DNA from: Streptomyces sp. NBC_00442
GTDB taxonomy: Bacteria > Actinomycetota > Actinomycetes > Streptomycetales > Streptomycetaceae
Direction: 5' to 3'
DNA: 64,000 nt
Assembly: GCF_036014195.1 (NCBI RefSeq)
Contig: NZ_CP107918.1
Span: 7,378,001-7,442,000, forward strand
Under the pieces are notes generated by a model. That model saw nothing but the letters and a program-made list of their open reading frames with translations, searched no databases and was not told the origin of the DNA. How positions within the stretch are numbered: the stretch's first letter is position 1; each line of letters begins with the position of its first letter. Positions 27,776 to 34,737 of the stretch are shown piece by piece. A program made the position numbers and the translations under genes.

Positions 27776-28231
27776 CTAACCGGGCGGCCCCGTCCGGGAT
27801 CCGTGAGAGGGCAGGGCCATCTCCAGCCACACCGTCTTGCCCGCCGCCGAGGGCACCGAGCCCCAGCTGCCCGCGAGCCGGTCCAGCATCATCAGGCCGT
27901 GTCCGCCGGGCATCGAGGGCACGTGGGGGCGGCGCGTGGGAACGGCGTGGCTGCTGTCGCTCACCTCGGCCCGCAGGCGGCCGTCGGCGTGACGCAGGAC
28001 GAGTTCGCGGGGGCCACCGGCGTGCAGGCAGGCATTGGTGACGACCTCGGAGACCAGAAGCAGCACATCGTCCACCCGCTCGGCATCCGCCGCGTCGGCG
28101 GTCGAGGTCCACCCCCAGTCGTCCAGGGCGTCGGCGGCGAAATCCCGGCAGCGGGTGACCACACCCTTCACACCGAACAGGGCCAGACGGCGGATCTGGC
28201 TTCGCCCGGCGAGTCCTGTGCCGCTCATCAT
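27776..28231 (-). CDS. HATPase anti-sigma-like kinase, second copy
   Basis: A 151-residue GHKL ATPase domain. The N-box LLLVSEVVTNACLHAGG and the G box MPGGHGLMMLDRLAGSWGS with GKTVWLEMALP match the kinase at 26293, so the two are paralogues around one sigma factor gene. The stop codon lies 2 bp from that of the sigma factor, tail to tail, with no hairpin between them. GGAG precedes two adjacent ATGs (28231, 28228). Confidence 0.82.
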   Translation of the reverse strand: MMSGTGLAGRSQIRRLALFGVKGVVTRCRDFAADALDDWGWTSTADAADAERVDDVLLLVSEVVTNACLHAGGPRELVLRHADGRLRAEVSDSSHAVPTRRPHVPSMPGGHGLMMLDRLAGSWGSVPSAAGKTVWLEMALPSHGSRTGPPG

Positions 28232-28536
28232 CGCTCTCCGCTACCTCGACTGCCGCGCCGCGGACGCGACGCGCGGTGGCTCCACGCTGCCCTGGTCCCG
28301 TTCGCCCCTGCGGTGGGCACACCCGGGCGGCCATCACCGCGGACACGAGGGCGCCGGCTCACTTCGCCGCGAGCCGCTCACACGTCCTGAGCGGGCATGA
28401 CCCGAGTCCGGGGCGGGATGACCCGTTAGGGAGAGTGCCCAATAGTCGGCGCTCTAGTTGCCCCTTCCCGCGACAAGACGGAAGTCGTCCGTCCCGCGCG
28501 GAAGCGGTGCGGCGACAGCGGGCCTCCAGGAGCTGG
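28232..28536. other. Intergenic region before the GBL island
   Basis: About 300 bp between the HATPase start and the first ARE-like palindrome. It should contain the kinase promoter. No gene, RNA or repeat was recognised; short frames here lack the local codon bias. Confidence 0.4.
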
Positions 28537-28565
28537 TTAAAAAACCGCGAAGCTGGTTTGATAAC
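28537..28565. promoter_or_regulatory. ARE-like operator before the first GBL-receptor-like gene
   Basis: An AT-rich inverted repeat with core AAAAAACCGCGAAGCTGGTT followed by TGAT: half-sites AAACC and GGTTT around an 8-base centre. It lies 32 bp before ATG 28598. AREs are targets of ArpA/ScbR-type receptors. AGCTGGTT also occurs as a direct repeat overlapping the site. Confidence 0.6.
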
Positions 28566-28597
28566 TCCACTGCAGTCCAGCCCGAGGAGCCACCGGT

Positions 28598-29257
28598 ATG
28601 AAACAGGAACGTGCCGTGCGCACCCGTCAGTCGCTGATCCGCTCGGCGGCCGAGTCCTTCGAGCGGCACGGATACGTCCAGGCCAGGCTGGCCGACATCA
28701 GTACCAACGCGGGCGTCAGCCTGGGTGCCCTCCACTTCCACTTCGAGAACAAGGCGGCGGTGGCCGCCGCGGTGGAGACCACCGCGGCCGCGAGCCTGCG
28801 GCGGGCCGGCCGGCTCGCCCAACGCCCCGGTATGAACGCCCTGCAGCGGCTGACCCGGACCTCGCAGGCCTTGGCCGACCAGCTGCATCGCGACGTCGTG
28901 TCGCGCGCCGGCCTGCGGCTGAGCGGCGACACCGCCCGGCTCAGCCGGGTGGACCTGCGTCAGGAATGGCAGGCGTGCGTACGGCAGTTGCTGACGGAGG
29001 CGCGCGACGAGCGGCTGCTCGTCGAGCATGTGGACCTGACGGCCATGGTCGCCACCATCGTCGCGGCGACCACCGGCTTCGGTCTGCTCGGCCGCAAGGA
29101 TCCCCGCTGGGTCTCCCCGGCCTCGCTCGCCGGTTTCTGGCGGCTGGTCATGCCGTGCCTGGCGGCCCCCGCGCCCGCCCAAGCCCTCGGCGAGGTCGTG
29201 GCGATCGGAGCGAGGGCCGGCGCCCCCGAGCACGATTTCCTGGCGGCAACGGGCTGA
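28598..29257 (+). CDS. TetR-family GBL receptor homologue (first copy)
   Basis: A 219-residue regulator with the ScbR/ArpA-type N-terminus (KQERAVRTRQSLIRSAAESF, recognition region ISTNAGVSLGALHFHFENK). The C-terminal ligand domain is divergent, so it may be a pseudo-receptor that binds antibiotics or other ligands rather than GBLs. An ARE-like palindrome just upstream suggests control by itself or by the ScbR-type receptor at 31281. GAGGAG lies 8 bases before the ATG. It converges with the next receptor-like gene, 7 bp apart. Confidence 0.87.
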   Translation: MKQERAVRTRQSLIRSAAESFERHGYVQARLADISTNAGVSLGALHFHFENKAAVAAAVETTAAASLRRAGRLAQRPGMNALQRLTRTSQALADQLHRDVVSRAGLRLSGDTARLSRVDLRQEWQACVRQLLTEARDERLLVEHVDLTAMVATIVAATTGFGLLGRKDPRWVSPASLAGFWRLVMPCLAAPAPAQALGEVVAIGARAGAPEHDFLAATG

Positions 29258-29264
29258 GCGGCCG

Positions 29265-30032
29265 CTAGCGCCGCGACGGAGCCGTACCCCCCGGTGATCC
29301 CACCGCCCCGGTCAGCGAGAGCGGCCGGGGGAGGGGGTGCTCGGCCGAACTTCCCGGTGCCGCAGGGGAGGTGACCGGGCGCCCGGCGGCCACACGCGGC
29401 GCTCCCGCGGGAGCGCCCGACGCGGTGCCCGAGGCCATGAGGCGGTCGAGGGCGGACTCCTGCGCGAGACGCGGAAGCAGCAGCTCCCAGAAGGCGGTCA
29501 GCGTGGCCGCGGACAGCCACTGCGCGTCGTCGCCGCCCAGCGCCTCGAACCCGGTCACCGCGGCCACCACAGCAGGCGCCGCGTCCTCGGTGGACACGTC
29601 CGGCGCCAGCGCCCCCTCACGGCGGGCCCGCGCGAACACCGCCTCCACCCAGTCCTGCCACGTGCGGTGCAGATCGCCGCTCACGCCGGTCGACTCCGGG
29701 CTGCCGCCGAGGCCGAACCCGGCCCGCAGCACCACGTCCTGGTGGAAGCCGCGCACCAGGGCGTGGCTGGCGTCGATGAGTAACTGCAAGGGGCATTCCT
29801 GGGCCGGAGCCCCGTCGGTGATCTGCCACAGCCGCTGCGCCGCCGTCTCCCACACCGCCCCCGCCAGCGCGGCCTTGCTGGCGAAGTGGAAGTGCAACGC
29901 GCCATTGCTCACACCCGCCCGGGAGCTGATGGTGGCGAGTGACGCCGTCTCGAACCCCTCCCGGTCGAACAGCTCGGCGGCGGACTCGATCAACGTGTTG
30001 CGCGTGCGTACCGCGCGTTCCTGTCTGGCCAT
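29265..30032 (-). CDS. TetR-family GBL receptor homologue with a TTA codon (second copy)
   Basis: A 255-residue regulator: ARQERAVRTRNTLIESAAELF and ISSRAGVSNGALHFHFASK are the DNA-binding hallmarks shared with ScbR/ArpA proteins. The C-terminal ~50 residues (Pro/Ala/Gly-rich) extend past the normal fold and are probably disordered. A TTA codon at 29781-29783 (in PLQLLIDASHAL) makes translation potentially bldA-dependent. A perfect ARE palindrome lies about 150 bp upstream at 30181-30203. GGAG sits 7 bases before ATG 30032. Confidence 0.87.
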   Translation of the reverse strand: MARQERAVRTRNTLIESAAELFDREGFETASLATISSRAGVSNGALHFHFASKAALAGAVWETAAQRLWQITDGAPAQECPLQLLIDASHALVRGFHQDVVLRAGFGLGGSPESTGVSGDLHRTWQDWVEAVFARARREGALAPDVSTEDAAPAVVAAVTGFEALGGDDAQWLSAATLTAFWELLLPRLAQESALDRLMASGTASGAPAGAPRVAAGRPVTSPAAPGSSAEHPLPRPLSLTGAVGSPGGTAPSRR

Positions 30033-30151
30033 CAAGGCGCTCCATTACTGCGCAGGGGTAGCCGTCTTCGCCCGATACGGCGGACCGTCGTCGTGTGCAG
30101 CCGGAACACGCGCGCGCCCCGGTACCGGGGCGCGCGGACGCAAGGCGCCAT
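30032..30151 (-). CDS. Possible 39-residue leader ORF overlapping the receptor-like start
   Basis: An ORF beginning MAPCVRAPRYRGARVF, Arg-rich, whose TGA shares its A with the ATG of the receptor-like gene (TGATG). The reading frame runs through the 26-bp palindrome. There is no clear ribosome site, so translation is doubtful; the one-base overlap is the main reason to list it. Confidence 0.2.
   Translation of the reverse strand: MAPCVRAPRYRGARVFRLHTTTVRRIGRRRLPLRSNGAP
30111..30136. terminator. 26-bp perfect palindrome
   Basis: CGCGCGCCCCGGTACC continuing to its exact complement, with no spacer. It lies 66 bp beyond the stop of the TetR gene at 30202 and upstream of the next receptor-like gene, so it may end the former's transcript or form a leader hairpin of the latter. 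Confidence 0.55.
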
Positions 30152-30180
30152 GGCGTACCCGGTCAGCGGAACCGAGACTA

Positions 30181-30203
30181 CCAAACCGTTCGTGCGGTTT
30201 TCT
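30181..30203. promoter_or_regulatory. Near-perfect ARE palindrome
   Basis: The core is AAACCGTTCGTGCGGTTT (30183-30200): 6-bp arms AAACCG/CGGTTT around TTCGTG. This is the best ARE match in the window. It abuts the TAG stop of the TetR gene at 30202 and precedes the receptor-like gene that starts at 30032. Confidence 0.72.
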
Positions 30204-31014
30204 ATGGCCGGGGGGAGGGGGGTGAGCCGTCGGCGCCGGTCGGCGTCGAGGTCTGGTTCGCCCCCTGCCCGGTCGAATCCCCGGTGCGTCCGAGCCGCGC
30301 CTCGAGACCGTCCAGGAATCGCTCCAGGCCGTACAGGAAGTTCGTGTCCCGGCTGGTCCGCGGATCCCTGCCCCGCTGGTCGGCGTACCCCTTCTGGAGC
30401 CGCGGATAGGCCTGGGCGGCCCGCTCGGCCGCGGGCCACAGCCGCTCCACCCACTCCTGTTCGGTCTGTCCGCCGCGGGCGAGCATGGTCAGCCAGGCAG
30501 CCTCGCTGATCGCCGTGCCCGTGACGTACGCGAAGAGGGCGCGCACCGCGTGGTCCGACTCGTCCAGCGGGAACCCGGCCTCCTCGAACGTCGCGATCAT
30601 GCGATCCGACAGCCGCATGAGATTGGGCCCGAGGTAGGCCACCCCGACCTCGCCGAGCAGGGAGGCGATCCACGGGTGTTGGAGGATCATCGCCCTCACG
30701 CCGTGGGCGCGCGCCGTCGTGGCCTCGCGCCAGTGCGCCGACTGCTCGGCGTCCGGTTCTTCGAGCTCGCCGTAGACCTCGTCCACCACGAGCTCGATGA
30801 GCTCGTCCTTGTTGGCCACGTGCCGGTAGAGCGACGTGGCTCCCGCATCGAGACGGGTGCCGAGCTTGCGCATGCTCAGGGCGTCGATCCCCTCGGCATC
30901 CAGCAGGCGAACGGCCTCCGCGACGATCTGTTCCCGGCTCAGCGCCGGCTGTTCCCGCCGCCCCCGCGGCCGGGTCCACACCGACGGAATCGGCTGCTGG
31001 TCGTCGCTCGGCAT
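30202..31014 (-). CDS. TetR-family regulator with TetR-type C-terminal domain
   Basis: A 270-residue regulator. The HTH is LSREQIVAEAVRLLDAEGID, LSMRKLGTRLDAGATSLYRHVANKDEL across the two segments, typical of the TetR/TetR_C class that includes tetracycline-type repressors, distinct from the GBL receptors. The C-terminal domain has the expected long helices (HPWIASLLGEVGVAYLGPNL). The last 35 residues are low-complexity. GAGGAGG lies 4 bases before ATG 31014. A 19-bp palindrome about 100 bp upstream (31111-31129) is a likely self-operator. Confidence 0.85.
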   Translation of the reverse strand: MPSDDQQPIPSVWTRPRGRREQPALSREQIVAEAVRLLDAEGIDALSMRKLGTRLDAGATSLYRHVANKDELIELVVDEVYGELEEPDAEQSAHWREATTARAHGVRAMILQHPWIASLLGEVGVAYLGPNLMRLSDRMIATFEEAGFPLDESDHAVRALFAYVTGTAISEAAWLTMLARGGQTEQEWVERLWPAAERAAQAYPRLQKGYADQRGRDPRTSRDTNFLYGLERFLDGLEARLGRTGDSTGQGANQTSTPTGADGSPPSPRP

Positions 31015-31110
31015 CGGGCCTCCTCGTCCGCGTACGGAACTCGTCCCGTACGCACCTCTATGGGCGGGCCATGGCGGGCGCCCGGTGCGAGCGCACGCGC
31101 CCCGATCCGG

Positions 31111-31129
31111 GTGCGTACACTGTTCGCAC
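31111..31129. promoter_or_regulatory. 19-bp palindrome, candidate TetR operator
   Basis: GTGCGTACACTGTTCGCAC has 8 of 9 arm positions paired, the length and odd symmetry usual for TetR-family sites. It lies about 97 bp upstream of the TetR gene that starts at 31014. A CGTACGG/CCGTACG inverted pair occurs nearer the gene. Confidence 0.45.
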
Positions 31130-31280
31130 CAGCGTACAGCCCGTAACAGGCAGGGAGGTCTTCTTCCGGTGGGAGACCCGTGGAGGGCTCGACCGTGGGG
31201 AGGCGGAGGCCCGGCGGACCTGTCCGCGCGGAGGAGCCGGGGGGTGTCACGGCGACGGCCCCGCGCCGGTCGTACGTGGC

Positions 31281-31982
31281 TCAGCCGGCGGTCGAGGCCA
31301 GCTCGCTCGCGGCGCGTTCCTTGGCTTCCGCCTGCGCCTGCGCCAGGTTCCGCTTGGCCTCGGCGTAGACGTGCGCGCCGCGCTCGGCGGACATGTCCAC
31401 GGAGGTCAGCACGGAGGAGATCACTACGCTCGGCAGAATGTGCCGCAGCAGGGTGGTCACTCGCTGCCCCAGATCCTGGTAGCTGCTCAGCGCGTGCGAC
31501 ATCGCCTGTATCCCGGCGTACGAGCCCACCAGGACGTCGGCCGTCTCGTCCGTCACCACGTGCGGCAGGAGTTCGCCCTGCTGCCGCGCCTCGTGCAGCA
31601 GACCGCGCATCATCTCGCCCCAGGCAAGGAACGGCCCGGTCCGATCGAGCCCCGAGGCCTGCTGGTCCAGCGTCAGATGCACGCTGGCCCGCACCATCTG
31701 GCTGGTCTGCAGCCGGTGGGTGAACAGCACGATCACGTCGACGACTTCTTGGATCTTGCACGGGCGGAAGGGAACGGTCAGTCCCTCGTCCTGCTCGTCG
31801 AGCAGCCCCAGCGCCAAGTGCTCCTTGGACTGGAAGTGGAAGTACAGCGCGCCCTTGGTGACGCCCGCCTCGTTCAGGATCTCGGAGATGGTGGCGGCCT
31901 GGTAGCCGCGCTCCTCGAACACCTTGGCAGCAGCTTCGAGGATCGACCGTCGGGTACGGATTGCTCTGTCCTGTTTGGCCAC
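31281..31982 (-). CDS. scbR: Gamma-butyrolactone receptor, ScbR/ArpA type
   Basis: A 233-residue receptor very close to the ScbR/BarA/FarA group: AKQDRAIRTRRSILEAAAKV, GYQAATISEILNEAGVTKGA, LYFHFQSKEHLALGLLDEQ, and in the ligand domain ASVHLTLDQQASGLDRTGPF and GELLPHVVTDETADVLVGSY. In this family, GBL binding releases DNA. GTG 31982 is used because GGAGGGAGG sits just upstream and VAKQDRA aligns with known starts. An ARE lies 42 bp upstream in the space shared with the divergent NmrA-type reductase. Confidence 0.93.
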   Translation of the reverse strand: MAKQDRAIRTRRSILEAAAKVFEERGYQAATISEILNEAGVTKGALYFHFQSKEHLALGLLDEQDEGLTVPFRPCKIQEVVDVIVLFTHRLQTSQMVRASVHLTLDQQASGLDRTGPFLAWGEMMRGLLHEARQQGELLPHVVTDETADVLVGSYAGIQAMSHALSSYQDLGQRVTTLLRHILPSVVISSVLTSVDMSAERGAHVYAEAKRNLAQAQAEAKERAASELASTAG

Positions 31983-32023
31983 TGTCCTCCCTCCGGGTCT
32001 ATGAACCTTTCGGAGGTCCATGC

Positions 32024-32048
32024 AAAAAAACCGTCAAGTTCGTATCTT
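32024..32048. promoter_or_regulatory. ARE-like operator between scbR-like and reductase genes
   Basis: Begins AAAAAAACCGTCAAG and ends TTCGTATCTT: half-sites A-x-A-x-x-C-G around a 7-base centre. Its place in the divergent space suits simultaneous repression of the receptor gene and the reductase gene. Confidence 0.65.
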
Positions 32049-32103
32049 ACAGTGTCAACCATCCGCAGGGCGCGGCGCTTCCTCAGCCATTTTGGGAGAG
32101 AAC

Positions 32104-32154
32104 ATGACCGGAAACGTGGACCCGAACAGCGTCCCCGAGGGCCGTCGCCGGTGA
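32104..32154 (+). CDS. 16-codon leader ORF overlapping the reductase start
   Basis: ATG ... TGA encoding MTGNVDPNSVPEGRRR. GGGAG lies 5 bases before the ATG, a better ribosome site than that of the reductase itself, and the stop overlaps the GTG start of the reductase (GTGA). It is either a translated leader or the true N-terminus separated by a one-base frameshift. Confidence 0.4.
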   Translation: MTGNVDPNSVPEGRRR

Positions 32155-33059
32155 TCCTCATAACCGGAGCGACCGGCACCGTCGGCCGGCTGGTGCTCGA
32201 CCGCCTTCCCGCCGACCGGGACGTACGCGCCCTGACGCGGAATCCGTCCCGCGTCACCACGATCCACCCCCGCGCCGAGGTCGTCCAGGGCGACTACGCG
32301 GACCGGACCTCTCTCGAACGTGCCCTGCGCGGGGTGCGCAGCGCCCTGCTCGTCACCACCAGCGTGACGGGCGACGACGACGCGCGGTTCCTGGCGGCCG
32401 CCCGCGCCGCGGGAGTTCAGCACATAGTGAAGCTCTCCGCGGCCGCTGTCCAGGAGCCGGATGCCGACGACCTCATCACGTCCTGGCAACGCACCAACGA
32501 AGAGCTGCTTCGTTCGAGTGGGATCGCGTGGACCATGCTGCGACCGCGCTCCTTCATGTCCAACACCCTGTCGTGGGCGTCGGCCATACGCTCCGAAGGG
32601 GTGGTGCGCGCGTTGTACGGCGCATCGGCCAACGTGTGCGTCGATCCTCGCGACATCGCCGATGTCGCCGTCGAGGCGCTCACCGGGAGCGGACACCACG
32701 GGCAGGCGTACACGCTCACCGGGCCCGAGGCGATCACCGCCGTCGAGCAGACCAGCCTGCTCGCCCACGTGCTGGACACCCCACTGCGCTTCGAGGAACT
32801 CTCGCCCGACGACGCCCTCACGGCGTGGTCGCGACGGTATCCCGAGGCGGTGGCGCAGGCGCTGCTGCGGGGTGCGGAGCGCCAACGGGCCGGTGCCAAG
32901 CGGGAGGTGGACGCCACCTTGTCGGCCATCACCGGTCGCCCCGCCCGGTCCTACGCCACATGGGCCGCCGACCACGCCGGGGCTTTCGCGGCGCCGATAG
33001 GGGCCGGGGCCGCGCGGCCGGGCGGGCCGGCCGGGGCCGCGACGACCGGGACGGACTGA
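32151..33059 (+). CDS. NmrA-like NAD(P)-binding reductase of the GBL island
   Basis: A 302-residue atypical SDR. The dinucleotide motif is ILITGATGTVGRLVLDRLPA, followed by ALTRNPSR at the adenosine-ribose site and VVQGDYADRTSLERALRGV. There is no YxxxK pair, as in NmrA/HSCARG proteins, and the last ~30 residues are Ala/Gly-rich. Divergent from the ScbR-type gene and converging on the AfsA-type gene, it may reduce a GBL precursor, like the BarS/ScbB/JadW2 reductases of other clusters, although those belong to different SDR branches. The start may lie at GTG 32151 or involve the upstream 16-codon ORF. Confidence 0.82.
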   Translation: MILITGATGTVGRLVLDRLPADRDVRALTRNPSRVTTIHPRAEVVQGDYADRTSLERALRGVRSALLVTTSVTGDDDARFLAAARAAGVQHIVKLSAAAVQEPDADDLITSWQRTNEELLRSSGIAWTMLRPRSFMSNTLSWASAIRSEGVVRALYGASANVCVDPRDIADVAVEALTGSGHHGQAYTLTGPEAITAVEQTSLLAHVLDTPLRFEELSPDDALTAWSRRYPEAVAQALLRGAERQRAGAKREVDATLSAITGRPARSYATWAADHAGAFAAPIGAGAARPGGPAGAATTGTD

Positions 33060-33099
33060 GGCAGCCGTGATGGCCGTGGTGAACAGCTCCGGCGTACCG

Positions 33100-34104
33100 T
33101 CACGGGTGGGCGTCGGCCGCGGCGATCACGCAACTGAAGACCTGCTCGCCGTTCTGGGTTCCGGTCACCAGAACGGCGACCTCCTGCGGGCCGCCCGGCA
33201 CCCGGCAGGCCTCGATCGTGCACGGGGCGTCCAGCTCGGTGTAGCGCAGGAACTCGCTCTCGACACGCGACGGCAGCAAGGGCGAGTGCTGGGGGTCCGA
33301 CCGCAGCAGCAGCGCGGTCGCGGCCTGCCGGGCGGCCTCCAGGAGAACCATTCCCGGTACGTGGTCGACCGGGTGGTCGAAGAGTATGGGGTGGCGCGTG
33401 TCCACCCGCAGACGCCATCGGTCGGCCTCGTTCGCGGGGGACAGGACCACGTCCATGGGCGACATGCGGCCCACGCTCTGCGGCGAGACCGGAGCCGTCA
33501 GCTGGGGCGCGGCCCCCTCGCCGGAGCGCCGGCGGTCGCCGCGGAGCCGTCGGTACACCTCCGGGGCTACGCACGTGTACATGGCGCCACCGGTGGCGAC
33601 GATCTCGCCGTCCCGGCGGATCACCGCGTCGTAGCGGGTCCCGGCGAAGGCCTGTCTGCGCCACTTCGTTTCGCTGCACGTGACGTGCAGGTCGAGCGCC
33701 GCCGGGGTGTCACCCACGAGCAGCTGACCGGGCCGCATGGAGACGGTCAGGTCCTTCATCATGAATTGATGACCGAGCGGAACGGTGAATTCCGCGTGAG
33801 CCAGCAGAGAACCGACTTGGCGGATTGTTTCAGTGACCATCAAAGGGTCGTAACGGGCGCCGCTGAGGGGTGCGTAGAAGCTGTGGCTCCGGGGCAGCTG
33901 GGCCTTGATTCGGAATGTGGTGTCGTCGAGCCGCTCCCAGCCGGTGAGCAGCACCTCCGCCACGGCGGCCCGGTGCACGAATTCCTGGGGAACTGTCGTA
34001 GTGAGATCGGGATAGCGGAACATGGGGGGCGCGATGGCCCCTGTACCCTCGATCGCTGTCGACAGGTCCGCCGGCGAATGGAAGCGGAACGTGCTTGTGG
34101 ACAT
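33100..34104 (-). CDS. afsA: AfsA/ScbA-type gamma-butyrolactone synthase
   Basis: A 334-residue protein with two AfsA hotdog repeats: first PQEFVHRAAVAEVLLTGW and DPLMVTETIRQVGSLLAH with HQFMMKDL, second DHPVDHVPGMVLLEAARQAA with the matching FLRYTELD strand. Family members condense a beta-ketoacyl-ACP with dihydroxyacetone phosphate to start GBL assembly. GGGGGAG precedes the ATG. An ARE-like site 70 bp upstream suggests control by the ScbR-type receptor. It converges with the NmrA reductase, 40 bp apart. Confidence 0.93.
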   Translation of the reverse strand: MSTSTFRFHSPADLSTAIEGTGAIAPPMFRYPDLTTTVPQEFVHRAAVAEVLLTGWERLDDTTFRIKAQLPRSHSFYAPLSGARYDPLMVTETIRQVGSLLAHAEFTVPLGHQFMMKDLTVSMRPGQLLVGDTPAALDLHVTCSETKWRRQAFAGTRYDAVIRRDGEIVATGGAMYTCVAPEVYRRLRGDRRRSGEGAAPQLTAPVSPQSVGRMSPMDVVLSPANEADRWRLRVDTRHPILFDHPVDHVPGMVLLEAARQAATALLLRSDPQHSPLLPSRVESEFLRYTELDAPCTIEACRVPGGPQEVAVLVTGTQNGEQVFSCVIAAADAHP

Positions 34105-34173
34105 GACTCCCCCAGGATCCGCGCTTCAAGCGAGGCGAGAAGGAACGTGGGACGGCCTCTCGCAAGCTCGAAG

Positions 34174-34195
34174 ATACATACCAGCCGGTTTAATT
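34174..34195. promoter_or_regulatory. ARE-like operator before the afsA-type gene
   Basis: Reads GATACATACCAGCC then GGTTTAAT: half-sites ACATACC and GGTTTAA, in the position expected for receptor control of the synthase. Confidence 0.6.
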
Positions 34196-34307
34196 TCCAG
34201 CCTTGGCGGCTTTCACGTCCATCAAAAAGTGGCGCATCCGCTCCATCTCCCCGCTGCGGCCGGGCTGCCCTCCGAGGCCGGATTCAGGACGGGCCGAAGG
34301 GGCCGGT

Positions 34308-34313
34308 TAGAGT
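34308..34313 (+). promoter_or_regulatory. -10 box of a probable leaderless gene
   Basis: TAGAGT followed by CCCGGC and then ATG 34320; no ribosome site. The same TANNNT-N6-ATG layout recurs at other genes in the window. Confidence 0.45.
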
Positions 34314-34319
34314 CCCGGC

Positions 34320-34658
34320 ATGAGCAGCGCAGTGGACGAAGGCCCGAAGAACCGGGCTGCGGACGTGAGTGTCACGGCGGCCGTGGCGGGAGTGATGGCG
34401 GCCACCGGGAGCCTTGCCACCGGCACGCTGTTCCTGCCGCTCACCGTGGGATGGGTCGTCCTCATCCTGCTGTCCACGCTGGTCGCGATCATCTCCGGCC
34501 ACATCGGCCGCAGCCGGGCACGACGCCGGGGGCTTCCGGGTCGATGGCTCGCCCTCGCCTCGCTCGTGACGGCCTATCTGACCCTGCTCTATGTCCTGCT
34601 CGTGGTGCTGTTGCTGATCGGTGTCGTCGTCGGACTGGGCGCGATCGTCGACAGCTGA
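34320..34658 (+). CDS. DUF4190-like small membrane protein
   Basis: A 112-residue protein with three hydrophobic segments: VAGVMAATGSLATGTLFLPL, VGWVVLILLSTLVAIISGHIGR and LASLVTAYLTLLYVLLVVLLLIGVVV in successive stretches. The loop I-S-G-H-I-G-R-S-R-A-R-R-R-G between the second and third segments is the DUF4190 hallmark. Function is unknown. It lies between the GBL island and the methylisoborneol locus and converges with the methyltransferase gene across a hairpin. Confidence 0.72.
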   Translation: MSSAVDEGPKNRAADVSVTAAVAGVMAATGSLATGTLFLPLTVGWVVLILLSTLVAIISGHIGRSRARRRGLPGRWLALASLVTAYLTLLYVLLVVLLLIGVVVGLGAIVDS

Positions 34659-34677
34659 GGGCCGCCCCTCCCGACGA

Positions 34678-34707
34678 GGTCCGGCACGCCGCGTGGGGTG
34701 CCGGACC
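34678..34707. terminator. Bidirectional terminator hairpin
   Basis: A perfect 10-bp stem (GGTCCGGCAC with GTGCCGGACC) and a 10-base loop between the converging DUF4190-like and methyltransferase genes. Confidence 0.75.
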
Positions 34708-34737
34708 GCCGGAAGTGGTCGGCTGCCTGCGGGTCCG

